Below, one piece after another: positions 56,061 to 64,000 of a stretch of DNA of 64,000 bases. Positions within the stretch are counted from its first letter, which is position 1; each line of letters starts with the position of its first letter. Below the pieces are notes generated by a model, which was given only the letters and a program-made list of their open reading frames with translations, was not told the origin of the DNA and searched no databases. The translations under genes and the position numbers were made by a program. The DNA comes from Paraburkholderia antibiotica (GTDB taxonomy: Bacteria; Pseudomonadota; Gammaproteobacteria; Burkholderiales; Burkholderiaceae). The stretch is taken from NCBI RefSeq assembly GCF_012927125.1, contig NZ_JABBFZ010000010.1, forward strand, positions 166,310 to 230,309, written 5' to 3'.

Positions 56061-58436
56061 TCAGAACAACTGTCGTTGCCCCGACATCAGCGTCGTGAAA
56101 TCGTCGCGCAGCAAAGGCAGAATCGCATCGGCGACCGGCTGCAATTGCCGCGTCAGATAGTGCTCGTAGTCGATCGCCGAGCGCAGCGTTTCGAGCGGTT
56201 CGGGGCCGGCGACCGTGATCACGTAGCTGATCCAGCCGCCGTTCTGATATTGCAGTGGCCGTCCCTGCTGGCGATTGAATTCGTCGGCGACGCGCGCCGC
56301 GCGCACGTGCGGTGGCACGTTGCGCTCGTAGGCGTCGAGCGGCCGGCGCAACTGCTTGCGATAGACGAGCTGATCGTCGAGCCGACCCGCGAGCGTGTCG
56401 CGCACATAGTCGCGCACGTAGTCCTGATACGGCTGCTGGCGAAAGATGCGTCCGTATAACTCCTGCTGGAACTGCTGCGCGAGCGGCGTCCAGTCGGTGC
56501 GCACGGTTTCGAGCCCCTTGTAGACGACGTCCTCGCTGCCGTCGGGCAGCACCGTGAGACCCGCATAGCGTTTCTTGCTGCCTTCCTCGGCGCCGCGCAC
56601 GGTTGGCATGAAAAAGCGCCGATAGTGCCGCTCGAATTGCAGTTCGAGCGCGCTATCGAGCCCGAAGCGCGCGCGCAGTTTGTCTTGCCACGCCGCGTTG
56701 ATATGGTCGACAAGCGCGTGGCCGATACGCGCGGCGTCGTCTTCGTTATGCGCATGCTTGAGCCACACGAAGGTCGAATCGGTGTCGCCGTAGATCACCT
56801 CGTAGCCTTGCGCTTCGATCAGCTCGCGCGTCGTATGCATGATCTCGTGGCCGCGCATCGTGATCGACGACGCGAGCCGCGGATCGAAGAAGCGGCAGCC
56901 GGTCGAGCCGAGCACGCCGTAGAACGCGTTCATAATGATTTTCAGTGCCTGCGACAGCGGCTTGTTGTGCTCGCGCTTGGCCGCCTCGCGCGCCTGCCAC
57001 ACCTGCGCGACGACCGACGGCAGACAGTGGCGCGTGCGCGAGAAACGCGCGCCGAGAAAGCCGGGCACCGAGTGTTCGTCGTCGGGGTGCAGCATGCCGT
57101 CGACGAGTCCCATCGGGTCGATCAGAAAGGTGCGGATGATCGACGGATAGAGGCTCTTGTAGTCGAGCACCAGCACCGAATCGTAGAGGCCGGGGCGCGA
57201 GTCCATCACGAAGCCGCCAGGGCTCGCCGCGCCGGCGACGTCGCCTAGATTCGGCGCGACGTAGCCCAGCCGATGCATGCGCGGCATGTACAGATGCGTG
57301 AACGCCGCGACCGAACCGCCGCTGCGATCGGCGGCGAGACCGGTGACGGTTGCGCGCGCGAGCAGGAAGCGCAGCAGTTCGGTCTTCTCGAAGATGCGGG
57401 TGACGAGCTCGCAGTCCTTCAGGTTGTAGCGCGCGAGTTCGGGCTTGTCTTCGTCGAAGCGGCGCTGGATTTCATCCATGCGCTGATACGGATTGTCGAT
57501 CGCCTTGCCTTCGCCCAGCACCGAGCGCGACACGTATTCGAGGCTGAACGACGGAAAGCTCCACGTCGCCGAGCGTAGCGCCTCGATGCCGTCGATAATC
57601 AGCCGGCCCGCCGCGCCCGCGAAAAAGTGATTGCGCGTGACGCCATGCTCGCGCCACTCCATCAGCGCGCCGCCACGGCCGATACGCAACGGCACGCGAT
57701 ACTGCTCGGCATGCTGCTGCAACACCTTCAGATCGAACTGCACCAGATTCCAGCCGATGATCGCATCGGGGTCGTGCCGCTCCATCCACGCGACGAATTT
57801 TTTCAGCAGTTCGGCACGGGTTTCGCAGTAGTCGAGTTTGAAATCGAGGGCGTTCGCTTTGGCAACGTCGCCATTCGGCGGCCCGAGCATGTAGACCTGC
57901 CGCTCGCCGCAACCTTCGAGCGCGATCGAATACAGTTCGGCGCGCGCGCTGGTTTCGATGTCGAGCGACACCAGCTTCAGCGGCGGACGATAGTCGTTGG
58001 CCGGCTTCAATTCTCCATTGAGTAGCGAGCCGTTCGGTTGCGGCTCGCCGCCGAAGGACACCGGCGCGGTGATGAAGCGCTCCATCATGTAGCGCTCGGG
58101 CGGCTGGATATCGGCTTCGTAGACGTCGACGCCGCCTTCTTTCAGGCGCTTTTCGTAGGCCTTGAGCTGACGGTATGGCGGGCAGTAGAGGCCCAGCACC
58201 GGGCGATGCTGGAAGTCGCGCAGGTCGAGCGGGCGCAGATCGAGCGGCGCGTCGCGTCGCAGGATCGTTTCGGCGCGCTCGCGATGCTCGGCCGGAATGA
58301 ACGCGACCGACGGCTGCGGGCGCAAACGGAGGTGGCGCGGCCCGTTGTCGGTCGCCAGCCAGAACTCGATTTCGGTGCCGGCGGGCGTGTCCCGCCAATG
58401 TCGGGTCAGAATGAAACCCTGCTCGAATTCAGTCAA
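56061..58436 (-). CDS. polB: DNA polymerase II (family B)
   Basis: 791 residues; TTG start at 58436 after AGGTGG, because the N-terminus then reads FEQGFILTRHWRDTPAGTEI as in E. coli Pol II. Exonuclease motifs: DIETSARAEL, GWNLVQFDLKVL, YNLKDCELVTRIF. Polymerase motifs: LDYKSLYPSIIRTFL, KIIMNAFYGVLGSTGC and YGDTDSTFVWL. Role in damage tolerance and restart. I saw no LexA-type dyad in the 90 bases upstream. Confidence 0.95.
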   Translation of the reverse strand: MTEFEQGFILTRHWRDTPAGTEIEFWLATDNGPRHLRLRPQPSVAFIPAEHRERAETILRRDAPLDLRPLDLRDFQHRPVLGLYCPPYRQLKAYEKRLKEGGVDVYEADIQPPERYMMERFITAPVSFGGEPQPNGSLLNGELKPANDYRPPLKLVSLDIETSARAELYSIALEGCGERQVYMLGPPNGDVAKANALDFKLDYCETRAELLKKFVAWMERHDPDAIIGWNLVQFDLKVLQQHAEQYRVPLRIGRGGALMEWREHGVTRNHFFAGAAGRLIIDGIEALRSATWSFPSFSLEYVSRSVLGEGKAIDNPYQRMDEIQRRFDEDKPELARYNLKDCELVTRIFEKTELLRFLLARATVTGLAADRSGGSVAAFTHLYMPRMHRLGYVAPNLGDVAGAASPGGFVMDSRPGLYDSVLVLDYKSLYPSIIRTFLIDPMGLVDGMLHPDDEHSVPGFLGARFSRTRHCLPSVVAQVWQAREAAKREHNKPLSQALKIIMNAFYGVLGSTGCRFFDPRLASSITMRGHEIMHTTRELIEAQGYEVIYGDTDSTFVWLKHAHNEDDAARIGHALVDHINAAWQDKLRARFGLDSALELQFERHYRRFFMPTVRGAEEGSKKRYAGLTVLPDGSEDVVYKGLETVRTDWTPLAQQFQQELYGRIFRQQPYQDYVRDYVRDTLAGRLDDQLVYRKQLRRPLDAYERNVPPHVRAARVADEFNRQQGRPLQYQNGGWISYVITVAGPEPLETLRSAIDYEHYLTRQLQPVADAILPLLRDDFTTLMSGQRQLF

Positions 58437-59194
58437 CTTCCACCTTTGGGCCTGCGTGATTACCTGGCGCGATTTTAACGCGGTGGGCGAGGTTGGCTGT
58501 AGCGGGCGATGGGCGGTGAACCGGGCAGCGTAAAGCCGTTATGGATGTCCGGTGTTATTGGAATGAATGAAGTGCTTCCACGTAAGTTATTCGAGTAAGT
58601 CGGGTTTTAAAAATAAGCAGAATAACGAGGAATGTCTGATGCGAACGGGGAGGTAATGTCAAAGAAGAAATTCAGGTTAATTCCGCCACAAATTCATTGA
58701 TCGATGATCAAAAAGCCTGGATTATGCTTTTTGATTAAATGGAGTCGCGGATAATATGGATGTGCCGCCCTGTGACGAATAAAGAATGACAAGCTCGTGA
58801 CTTCGCGAAACGCTAAAAATGGTTGCGTGTGGTATCGAGATTCCCACGCGATGACGGATCGCCGGCGTACGGCTGCATGGAGAGGGAGGCTTGCAGCATG
58901 TCAGTGAGTACGTAAAGAGAACGCGGCAGTGAAGCGTCTTTTTATAGTTAACCCTGAAACACATCAAGCTTGCATTTTGCAAACTTCAGCCTAAATTTAT
59001 CTTTGTTCAGGATGGGAATTAAATTATTCGAGTATTTTATTCGTGCTGATCTCTGGATCTTCGATTAGGTCGATTCTCTATTTATTGCCTCGAAGCGGAA
59101 ATGTATTCAATCCGCCCGGATGGCAGACCTGCGTCCGGCGCACAAACCCGAAGCGATTTCAGCGCATTGCGGTTCATTAGTCTCATTTGCAGAT
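58437..59194. other. AT-rich intergenic region
   Basis: About 760 bases between polB (-) and the small gene at 59195 (+), with marked AT-richness from 58,540 to 59,110 against the GC-rich surroundings. No convincing gene on either strand. It contains promoters of both divergent units and might be a relic of transferred DNA or a silencing target. Confidence 0.45.
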
Positions 59195-59506
59195 ATGCCT
59201 ACCTACGATTCCAGACAGCTCGAGGGGCAATGGCTCCACGCGCATGAAGAGGATGCCGACGACTGCTCCGTTTTTCGTCCAGGCGGAACGCCGCTCGGGC
59301 CATCGCGTGGACGGTCGGCATACGAGTTTCACGCCGATGGTCGCGTGAGCGTCAGCGGCCCGGGGCCCGACGACCGCAGGCGTGCGGTCGAGGGCAGTTA
59401 CGCGCTCGCTCCCGACGGCACGCTGACTATCAAGGTGGCGGGCCGCGCGGACGAGGTCATGCAGGTGCAATCCCTCGATTCAGATCGCTTAGTCGTGAAA
59501 CGTTGA
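59195..59506 (+). CDS. Small soluble protein of unknown function ahead of the protease/ligase pair
   Basis: 103 residues from ATG 59195 (MPTYDSRQLEGQWLHAHEED); the frame opens at 59120, so the start is uncertain. Beta-rich pattern with RSAYEFHADGRVSVSGPG and VEGSYALAPDGTLTIKV resembles small lipocalin-like domains (alternating strands, start LEGQW). It has one Cys and no signal peptide. Only 31 bases before the metalloprotease gene, so co-transcribed with it. Confidence 0.65.
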   Translation: MPTYDSRQLEGQWLHAHEEDADDCSVFRPGGTPLGPSRGRSAYEFHADGRVSVSGPGPDDRRRAVEGSYALAPDGTLTIKVAGRADEVMQVQSLDSDRLVVKR

Positions 59507-59537
59507 ACGCTGTTTCTCTCAACCCAGGGAGATCGAT

Positions 59538-61091
59538 ATGGCCACCCGTCCTTCAACGCCCGGGAACAATCATCAGCCGCCCCAACAGCGCACTTGCGGC
59601 ACCATGCAAGTGCACCAGCGGCTCATGCAAACCGATCCGGGCTATGTGCGCAATCGCGTCGCCAGCGAGAATTTTCATCACCTCGCGAGGATCGGACTCG
59701 CGTCGGTGAGCCGCACGGGCGTCACGCAGATTCCCGTGGTCGTGCACGTCGTGTACAACACCGACGCGCAGAATATCTCGGATGCGCAGATCCACAGTCA
59801 GATCGATGTGCTGAACCGGGACTACCGCAAGAAGAATGCGGATGCCGGCTCGGTACCGGCCGCGTTTCAGCCGCTCGCCGCGGATTGCCGGATCGAGTTC
59901 GCGCTCGCGAGCACCGATCCCGGCGGCGCTGCCACCAACGGCATCACGCGCACGAAGACCAGTTCGACCGGCTTCACCGACGACGACAAGGTGAAAGCCG
60001 CCTCGACCGGCGGCGCGGACGCATGGCCTGCCACCAAATATCTGAACTTGTGGGTCTGTCCGCTCGATGGCGGTCTGCTGGGCTACGCGCAATTTCCGGG
60101 CGGCCCCGCCGCCACCGATGGCGTGGTGATTCTCTACACGGCGTTCGGCACGCTCGGCGCGGCGGCTGCGCCGTTCGATCTGGGGCGAACGGCCTCGCAT
60201 GAAATCGGCCACTGGCTGAATCTTCGCCACATCTGGGGCGACGACGGCAATGGCTGCAACGGTAGCGATTTCGTCGACGACACGCCCAATCAGGCCGGCC
60301 CGAACTTCGGCAAGCCCGCGTTTCCGCACGTCACGTGCAGTAACGGCCCCAACGGCGACATGTTCATGAACTATATGGATTACGTCGACGACGCGGCCAT
60401 GTTCATGTTCACCGCGGACCAGGTGCAGCGCATGCAGGCGTGCCTCGACGGCGACCGGAGCAGCGTGGGCACCACCGTTTCGACCACGCCGATCCAGGAC
60501 CTCCATCCGACGGTGGTGACGACCGACGTGCATCCGACCTTGCCGTCGCGCGATCAGTTTCCCACCATCGCGACGCAGGATCATCCCACGGTGGTGACGA
60601 AGGATCTTCATCCCACGGTGGCGACGCTCGATCATCTGCCGACCATTGCATCGCTCGATCAGCCAGGCGGTTCGCTCAAGTTCATCGACGAGCCGAAGAA
60701 TCCGCTGTCCGATAAACCGCCGATTGTCGACCAGCAGAAGAATCCGGCTTCCGACAACCCGTTTACGCCGCAGGGTCCGGTGGATCCCGGCGTGGCGTTC
60801 ACGCCGGGCGGCTTCTCGCAGGGCATCGGTGGACGAACGGCGGCGCCGTTCGTGCTGTCGACGCCGCATCATTCGATGGCCTGGACGCAGAGCCACCAGG
60901 ATATCGCGCGAGCCGCGGTCAGCAGCCTGGAGCAGCGCCTGACTCAAGGCCAGCAGTGGCTCGATCAGTACTACGCGCTCGCGGCGGCGGGGCGGGTGAC
61001 GACGGGCGACCAGCAACTTGCGCAACAGGTGTGGTGGGAGTATCAGCAGACGCTGCGCGAGTACGGGCAGTACTTTGGCCAGGCAAGCTAG
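59538..61091 (+). CDS. M43 (pappalysin-type) metalloprotease with Thr/Asp repeat tail
   Basis: 517 residues; ATG after AGGGAGA. Zinc site HEIGHWLNLRH (His221, Glu222, His225, His231) and Met-turn in MNYMDY near residue 280. No signal peptide seen. Residues about 322-374 hold six copies of an 8-9 residue unit with consensus HPTVxTxD (first copies LHPTVVTTD, VHPTLPSRD, QFPTIATQD), then two KNPxSDxP units, then a Gly/Pro stretch and a helical C-terminus rich in Gln (about 440-517). The following ATP-grasp gene starts 17 bases on. Confidence 0.9.
   Translation: MATRPSTPGNNHQPPQQRTCGTMQVHQRLMQTDPGYVRNRVASENFHHLARIGLASVSRTGVTQIPVVVHVVYNTDAQNISDAQIHSQIDVLNRDYRKKNADAGSVPAAFQPLAADCRIEFALASTDPGGAATNGITRTKTSSTGFTDDDKVKAASTGGADAWPATKYLNLWVCPLDGGLLGYAQFPGGPAATDGVVILYTAFGTLGAAAAPFDLGRTASHEIGHWLNLRHIWGDDGNGCNGSDFVDDTPNQAGPNFGKPAFPHVTCSNGPNGDMFMNYMDYVDDAAMFMFTADQVQRMQACLDGDRSSVGTTVSTTPIQDLHPTVVTTDVHPTLPSRDQFPTIATQDHPTVVTKDLHPTVATLDHLPTIASLDQPGGSLKFIDEPKNPLSDKPPIVDQQKNPASDNPFTPQGPVDPGVAFTPGGFSQGIGGRTAAPFVLSTPHHSMAWTQSHQDIARAAVSSLEQRLTQGQQWLDQYYALAAAGRVTTGDQQLAQQVWWEYQQTLREYGQYFGQAS
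60501..60659 (+). repeat. Six-copy HPT-x-x-T-x-D coding repeat
   Basis: In-frame tandem array within the metalloprotease gene. Every unit has Pro-Thr, a hydrophobic residue, a second Thr or Ser, one variable residue and Asp. The protein pattern is regular but codons vary (ACG/ACC, GAC/GAT), so the array is kept by selection on the protein rather than being a fresh DNA duplication. Confidence 0.85.
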
Positions 61092-61107
61092 CCGCGATCG
61101 CACGCCG

Positions 61108-62052
61108 ATGATCCTGATCCTGTCCACGCCGCGCGACGAACATGCTCAGGTCGTCATGGCGGAACTGATGAAGCTCGACGCCCCCGCGATGCTGCTCGAT
61201 CTGAGCGACTATCCGCAGCGATCGAGCTTTTCGATGAAATACGAGCGACATGGCCTCGCGCTCGAACTGGGCTGCAGCGAAGGCGGACTCGATCTCGACG
61301 ACTGCGGCGCCGTCTGGTGGCGGCGTCCGCAGTGGCCCGAGATCAGCACGGCCATCGTGCGCGATACGCACCGCAATTTCGCCGTCAACGAATGCACGGA
61401 AGCCCTGCACGGGCTGTGGCAATCGCTCGACGCGCGCTGGATCAACGAACCGGCGCGCGATCTCTTCGCGCAGCGCAAGTCGTACCAGCTCAAGGTCGCG
61501 CAGACGGTGGGACTGGAAGTGCCCGATACGCTCATCACCAACTGTCCCGATGCGGTGCGCGAATTCGTCATGCGTCAGGGCATGGGCAACGTGATCTTCA
61601 AATCGTTCTCGGCCACCGAAGCCGAATGGCGCGAGACCCGGCTATTGCGCGAAGAGGAGATGGGCGTCATCGACAATGTGCGCTACACGCCGGTGATTTT
61701 TCAGCGGTATATCGAGGCCGATGTCGATTTGCGCATTACCGTCGTGGGGGATGAGATTTTCGCGGCGGCGATTCACTCGCAGCAGACGAGCTATAAGGTC
61801 GACTTCCGCATGGATATCGCCCATGCGCGTATCGAGGCTGTGAGCTTGCCACCCGACGTCGCGCGACGTCTGCTCGACCTGATGCGGTATCTGGGTCTCG
61901 TCTACGGTGCGATCGACATGCGTCGCACACCTGACGGTCGCTATGTGTTTCTCGAGGTGAACCCGGCCGGGCAATGGCTGTTTACCGAATTGCCGGCGGG
62001 GTTGCCGATCTCGTGCGCCATCGCGCGGAAGTTGCGCGAGTTCGATGCGTGA
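61108..62052 (+). CDS. ATP-grasp ligase, MvdC/MvdD (graspetide synthetase)-like
   Basis: 314 residues from ATG 61108. Features of the RimK/MvdD-like ATP-grasp branch: CGAVWWRRPQWPE near residue 70, NEPARDLFAQRKSYQLKVAQ, VIFKSFSATEAEWRET, FQRYIEADVDLRITVVGDEIFAAAIHSQ, YGAIDMRRTPDG and LEVNPAGQWLFTE (metal and ATP binding). Members of this branch join side-chain carboxylates to hydroxyls or amines of a ribosomal peptide. No separate short precursor peptide is seen; the neighbouring Thr/Asp repeats are the obvious candidate substrate. Could also act on another protein or small molecule. Confidence 0.82.
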   Translation: MILILSTPRDEHAQVVMAELMKLDAPAMLLDLSDYPQRSSFSMKYERHGLALELGCSEGGLDLDDCGAVWWRRPQWPEISTAIVRDTHRNFAVNECTEALHGLWQSLDARWINEPARDLFAQRKSYQLKVAQTVGLEVPDTLITNCPDAVREFVMRQGMGNVIFKSFSATEAEWRETRLLREEEMGVIDNVRYTPVIFQRYIEADVDLRITVVGDEIFAAAIHSQQTSYKVDFRMDIAHARIEAVSLPPDVARRLLDLMRYLGLVYGAIDMRRTPDGRYVFLEVNPAGQWLFTELPAGLPISCAIARKLREFDA

Positions 62053-62220
62053 GGATGGGGCGAGGAGCGTGAGGACGGCGCGCGATGCTGACGGTGGGCG
62101 ATCCGGCAAAGTGCCTTCCTGATCGCCCGTTGTTTAAGTCCTTTTTTGCCGCTTTCGCCGCTTTCGCTGCTGCCCCAATCCTCACTGTTCCGCGGATGAA
62201 CCGCCTCGCGGAAATGCCGC

Positions 62221-63045
62221 TCAGTTCAGCTTGAGAAGCTCGCGAGCCTGGGCTGCGGTTGCGACCGGGCGATCGTATTCCTTGCAAAGTTCGACGACCT
62301 GGCGCACCAGCGCGGCATTGGACGGCGCGAGCGTGTTCTTGTCCAGGCGCACGTTGTCCTCGAGACCGGTGCGGCAGTGGCCGCCGAGTTCGAGCGACCA
62401 GCGGGCCATCGTCAGCTGATTGCGGCCGATGCCGGCGCCGGTCCACGTTGCATCGGGCGCAAGGCGCTTGAGCGTGCGAACGTAGAACTCGAGCACTTCG
62501 CGATCGACCGGCATCGCGTTCTTGATGCCCATCACAAACTGGATGTGCAGGGGACCGACGATCGCGCCCGCTGCCTGCATGGCCGCGGCCTGGAAGATCA
62601 TCGACAGATCGAAGGCCTCGATCTCGGGCTTGATGCCGTAGGCTTTCATTTCGGCTGCAAGCCAGTCGACCAGGTCCGGAGGATTGTCATAGACGCGCGT
62701 CGGGAAATTGACCGAGCCGGTTGCCAGCGATGCCATGTCGGGCCGCAGCGAGAGCATCGCGCCGCGTTCGTTGCCGGCGCCGGAGCGACCGCCGGTGGAC
62801 ACCTGTGTGATCATGCCCGGCGCGTGCTTGCGAATGCCTTCCAGCACGAGGGCGAAACGATCGGGATTGGAGGTGGGCGTCTCGTCGTCGTTGCGCACGT
62901 GAAGATGAACGAGGGTCGCGCCGGCTTCGAATGCTTCCTGGGTCGATTCCACCTGCTCGTTCACCGTGATCGGCACAGCCGGATTGTCTTTCTTGCGGGG
63001 CAGCGATCCGGTGATCGCGACAGAAATGATGCAAGGGTTTTGCAT
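62221..63045 (-). CDS. BKACE family beta-keto acid cleavage enzyme (DUF849)
   Basis: 274 residues. Start MQNPCIISVAITGSLPRKKDNPAVPIT, zinc-binding HLHVRNDDETPT, STGGRSGAGNERGAM and ATWTGAGIGRNQLTMARWSLELGGHCRTGLEDNV-like C-terminal part (substrate and second zinc His). The family condenses beta-keto acids with acetyl-CoA and releases acetoacetate; the founding member is 3-keto-5-aminohexanoate cleavage enzyme in lysine fermentation. The substrate here cannot be told. Single gene, divergent from no clear partner. Confidence 0.92.
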   Translation of the reverse strand: MQNPCIISVAITGSLPRKKDNPAVPITVNEQVESTQEAFEAGATLVHLHVRNDDETPTSNPDRFALVLEGIRKHAPGMITQVSTGGRSGAGNERGAMLSLRPDMASLATGSVNFPTRVYDNPPDLVDWLAAEMKAYGIKPEIEAFDLSMIFQAAAMQAAGAIVGPLHIQFVMGIKNAMPVDREVLEFYVRTLKRLAPDATWTGAGIGRNQLTMARWSLELGGHCRTGLEDNVRLDKNTLAPSNAALVRQVVELCKEYDRPVATAAQARELLKLN

Positions 63046-63866
63046 GCTGGATCTCAGTAGATTAGGTAGGGGGACGGAGTATTGGGGTGGCTCCCGGGGC
63101 GCCCGGGTTTACCGGGGCACCGGATAGGCGATCTGTGCACTGGGTTGGCGCTGTCATCGTTCGTATGGGTCGGCAACTCGCATGCATCGTAGGGGCGGCT
63201 GACCAGCTTCGTCCAATACTGATTAGGTCTGCAATGATGCCGATGGAGTATCGAGTGTACCTCGGTGCGTTGATGTTCGAGCGGCTGAAACAGGTCACTG
63301 GGTTTGATCAGGGTCTTCCATTAGGGGTTGTTGTTTAAGGGGACCTGTCGTTCGCCGAATGGCCTGGGGAGGGTGGGTGATAGCTCGTGGTTGACTATTG
63401 TGAGCGGTGGGCGTTTTGTCAGCGATGCTGAAGAGCAGCGGCTTTTTACGTATGACCATTTGCGAAGGAGTCATCGCACTAATCAAACGTCCGCTCATTG
63501 CATCGTAGGCGGGGCTACTTGTGGGACTGAACTACGGGAGGTAAGGCTTGATGTTCGCGAGCGCGCGAGCAACGTATTCTTCCTTCTCTCCGACTGGTGG
63601 GCGGGATCGAGCTTGATCTGTGCCATCAGTGCCGCATCGTTGACGATCGTTGCCGGATGGTTGTTAGGCTGGATGCGGCGGGTGGAGGGGGGGTGATTTT
63701 TTTGGGGGCGATAGATATGGATCGATCCAACGCAGCCATAGCATCGATATTCTCCTACGGCCCAAGTGCGGCCGAAGCAGTCGATCATCGCGAAATGTCT
63801 CGCGTAGTTGAACGTCGTTGAAGCATCAAATTCGAAGGAAAGTGCGACGACTTGAGGAGGGTGCCT
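63046..63866. other. Stretch without recognisable genes
   Basis: About 820 bases with short frames on both strands, none with a convincing start, domain or codon pattern. It contains G-runs (63,090-63,110 and 63,685-63,710) and could hold degraded sequence; I assign no function. Confidence 0.4.
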
Positions 63867-63947
63867 ATGGGACGCAGGCTAGTTACCACTGCTCTGGTTG
63901 CAATCCCGCTTACAGGTTGCTACCAGGGCGAAACTTATTCCTCATGA
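63867..63947 (+). CDS. Possible 26-residue lipoprotein
   Basis: Too short for standard gene finding. ATG 63867 follows a strong ribosome site (GAGGAGGG) six bases upstream. Product: basic MGRRL, hydrophobic stretch, lipobox LTGC at residues 15-18, then YQGETYSS. This is the shape of a tiny lipoprotein or of the signal part of a lipoprotein truncated by a stop. No domain to name. Confidence 0.4.
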   Translation: MGRRLVTTALVAIPLTGCYQGETYSS

Positions 63948-64000
63948 TATGCCTCGCCCACGAAATGACGGATAGGTCCCGGCTTATTGCCGCTTCTTGA

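Noticed and set aside
58437..58530. LexA box upstream of DNA polymerase II
   Set aside because: No CTGT-N8-ACAG dyad was found on either strand.
60501..60659. Tandem repeat considered as a CRISPR-like or mini-satellite array
   Set aside because: Units are only 24-27 bases, in frame, without spacers, and vary at third positions; it is a protein repeat.
59553..61127. 524-codon minus-strand frame over the metalloprotease
   Set aside because: Antisense shadow of a gene with clear zinc-site motifs.

Overview
The window is GC-rich, with overlapping start/stop codons inside operons. Its gene families (a complete type VI secretion system, RcsB-like response regulators, a BKACE enzyme, CaiB-type CoA transferase, DNA polymerase II) point to a beta-proteobacterium of the Burkholderiales, most likely Paraburkholderia/Burkholderia. 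That placement rests on family content and style, not on a database search.

Layout. (1) 1-7,000: 3' part of a Ser/Thr-rich trimeric autotransporter adhesin (YadA type), followed by three paralogous DUF2827 proteins in a tight operon, a small lipoprotein and a secreted protein of unknown function. (2) 7,384-13,939: four paralogous RcsB/BvgA-type response regulators, all on the minus strand and with no sensor kinase. The array is split by an IS3-family element (4-bp target duplication still visible) that itself carries an IS110/IS1111-type element between orfA and orfB. An IS21 istA relic lies at about 14,170-14,910. (3) 15,099-19,063: a DUF937-OmpA membrane protein and two small uncharacterised proteins in a gene-poor stretch. 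(4) 19,127-46,352: a complete divergent type VI secretion locus. The minus arm reads tssK-tssL-ompA-hcp-tssH-tssE. The plus arm reads tssB-tssC-yiaA-like-vgrG, then an effector cassette (DUF4123 adaptor, membrane protein, DUF3304 lipoprotein, Tle1-type lipase, PAAR, unknown membrane protein), then tssM-tssA-tssF-tssG-tssJ. All 13 core components are present. (5) 46,624-56,020: a CoA-dependent catabolic island: CoA transferase, AraC regulator, thiolase, two MaoC-type hydratases, two SDR dehydrogenases, acyl-CoA dehydrogenase and acyl-CoA ligase. These could activate and beta-oxidise an unidentified carboxylic acid. (6) 56,061-58,436: DNA polymerase II on the minus strand. (7) 59,195-62,052: a three-gene unit of a small protein, an M43 pappalysin-type metalloprotease carrying a Thr/Asp-rich tandem repeat, and an MvdC/D-like ATP-grasp ligase. 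(8) 62,221-63,045: a BKACE enzyme, then about 900 bp with almost nothing recognisable except a possible tiny lipoprotein.

How they may work together. The adhesin and its three DUF2827 genes look like a surface-adhesin plus modification cassette, and the neighbouring response regulators are candidates for its control. The T6SS can be drawn as a full machine from this window alone: membrane complex TssJLM with OmpA-type peptidoglycan anchors, baseplate TssEFGK, TssA, sheath TssBC, tube Hcp, spike VgrG-PAAR and recycling ATPase ClpV. Its probable payload is a Tle1 phospholipase guarded by a periplasmic lipoprotein. The least described unit is the metalloprotease/ATP-grasp pair, where the repeats resemble substrates of ester-forming graspetide ligases. 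No tRNA, rRNA or CRISPR array was seen.
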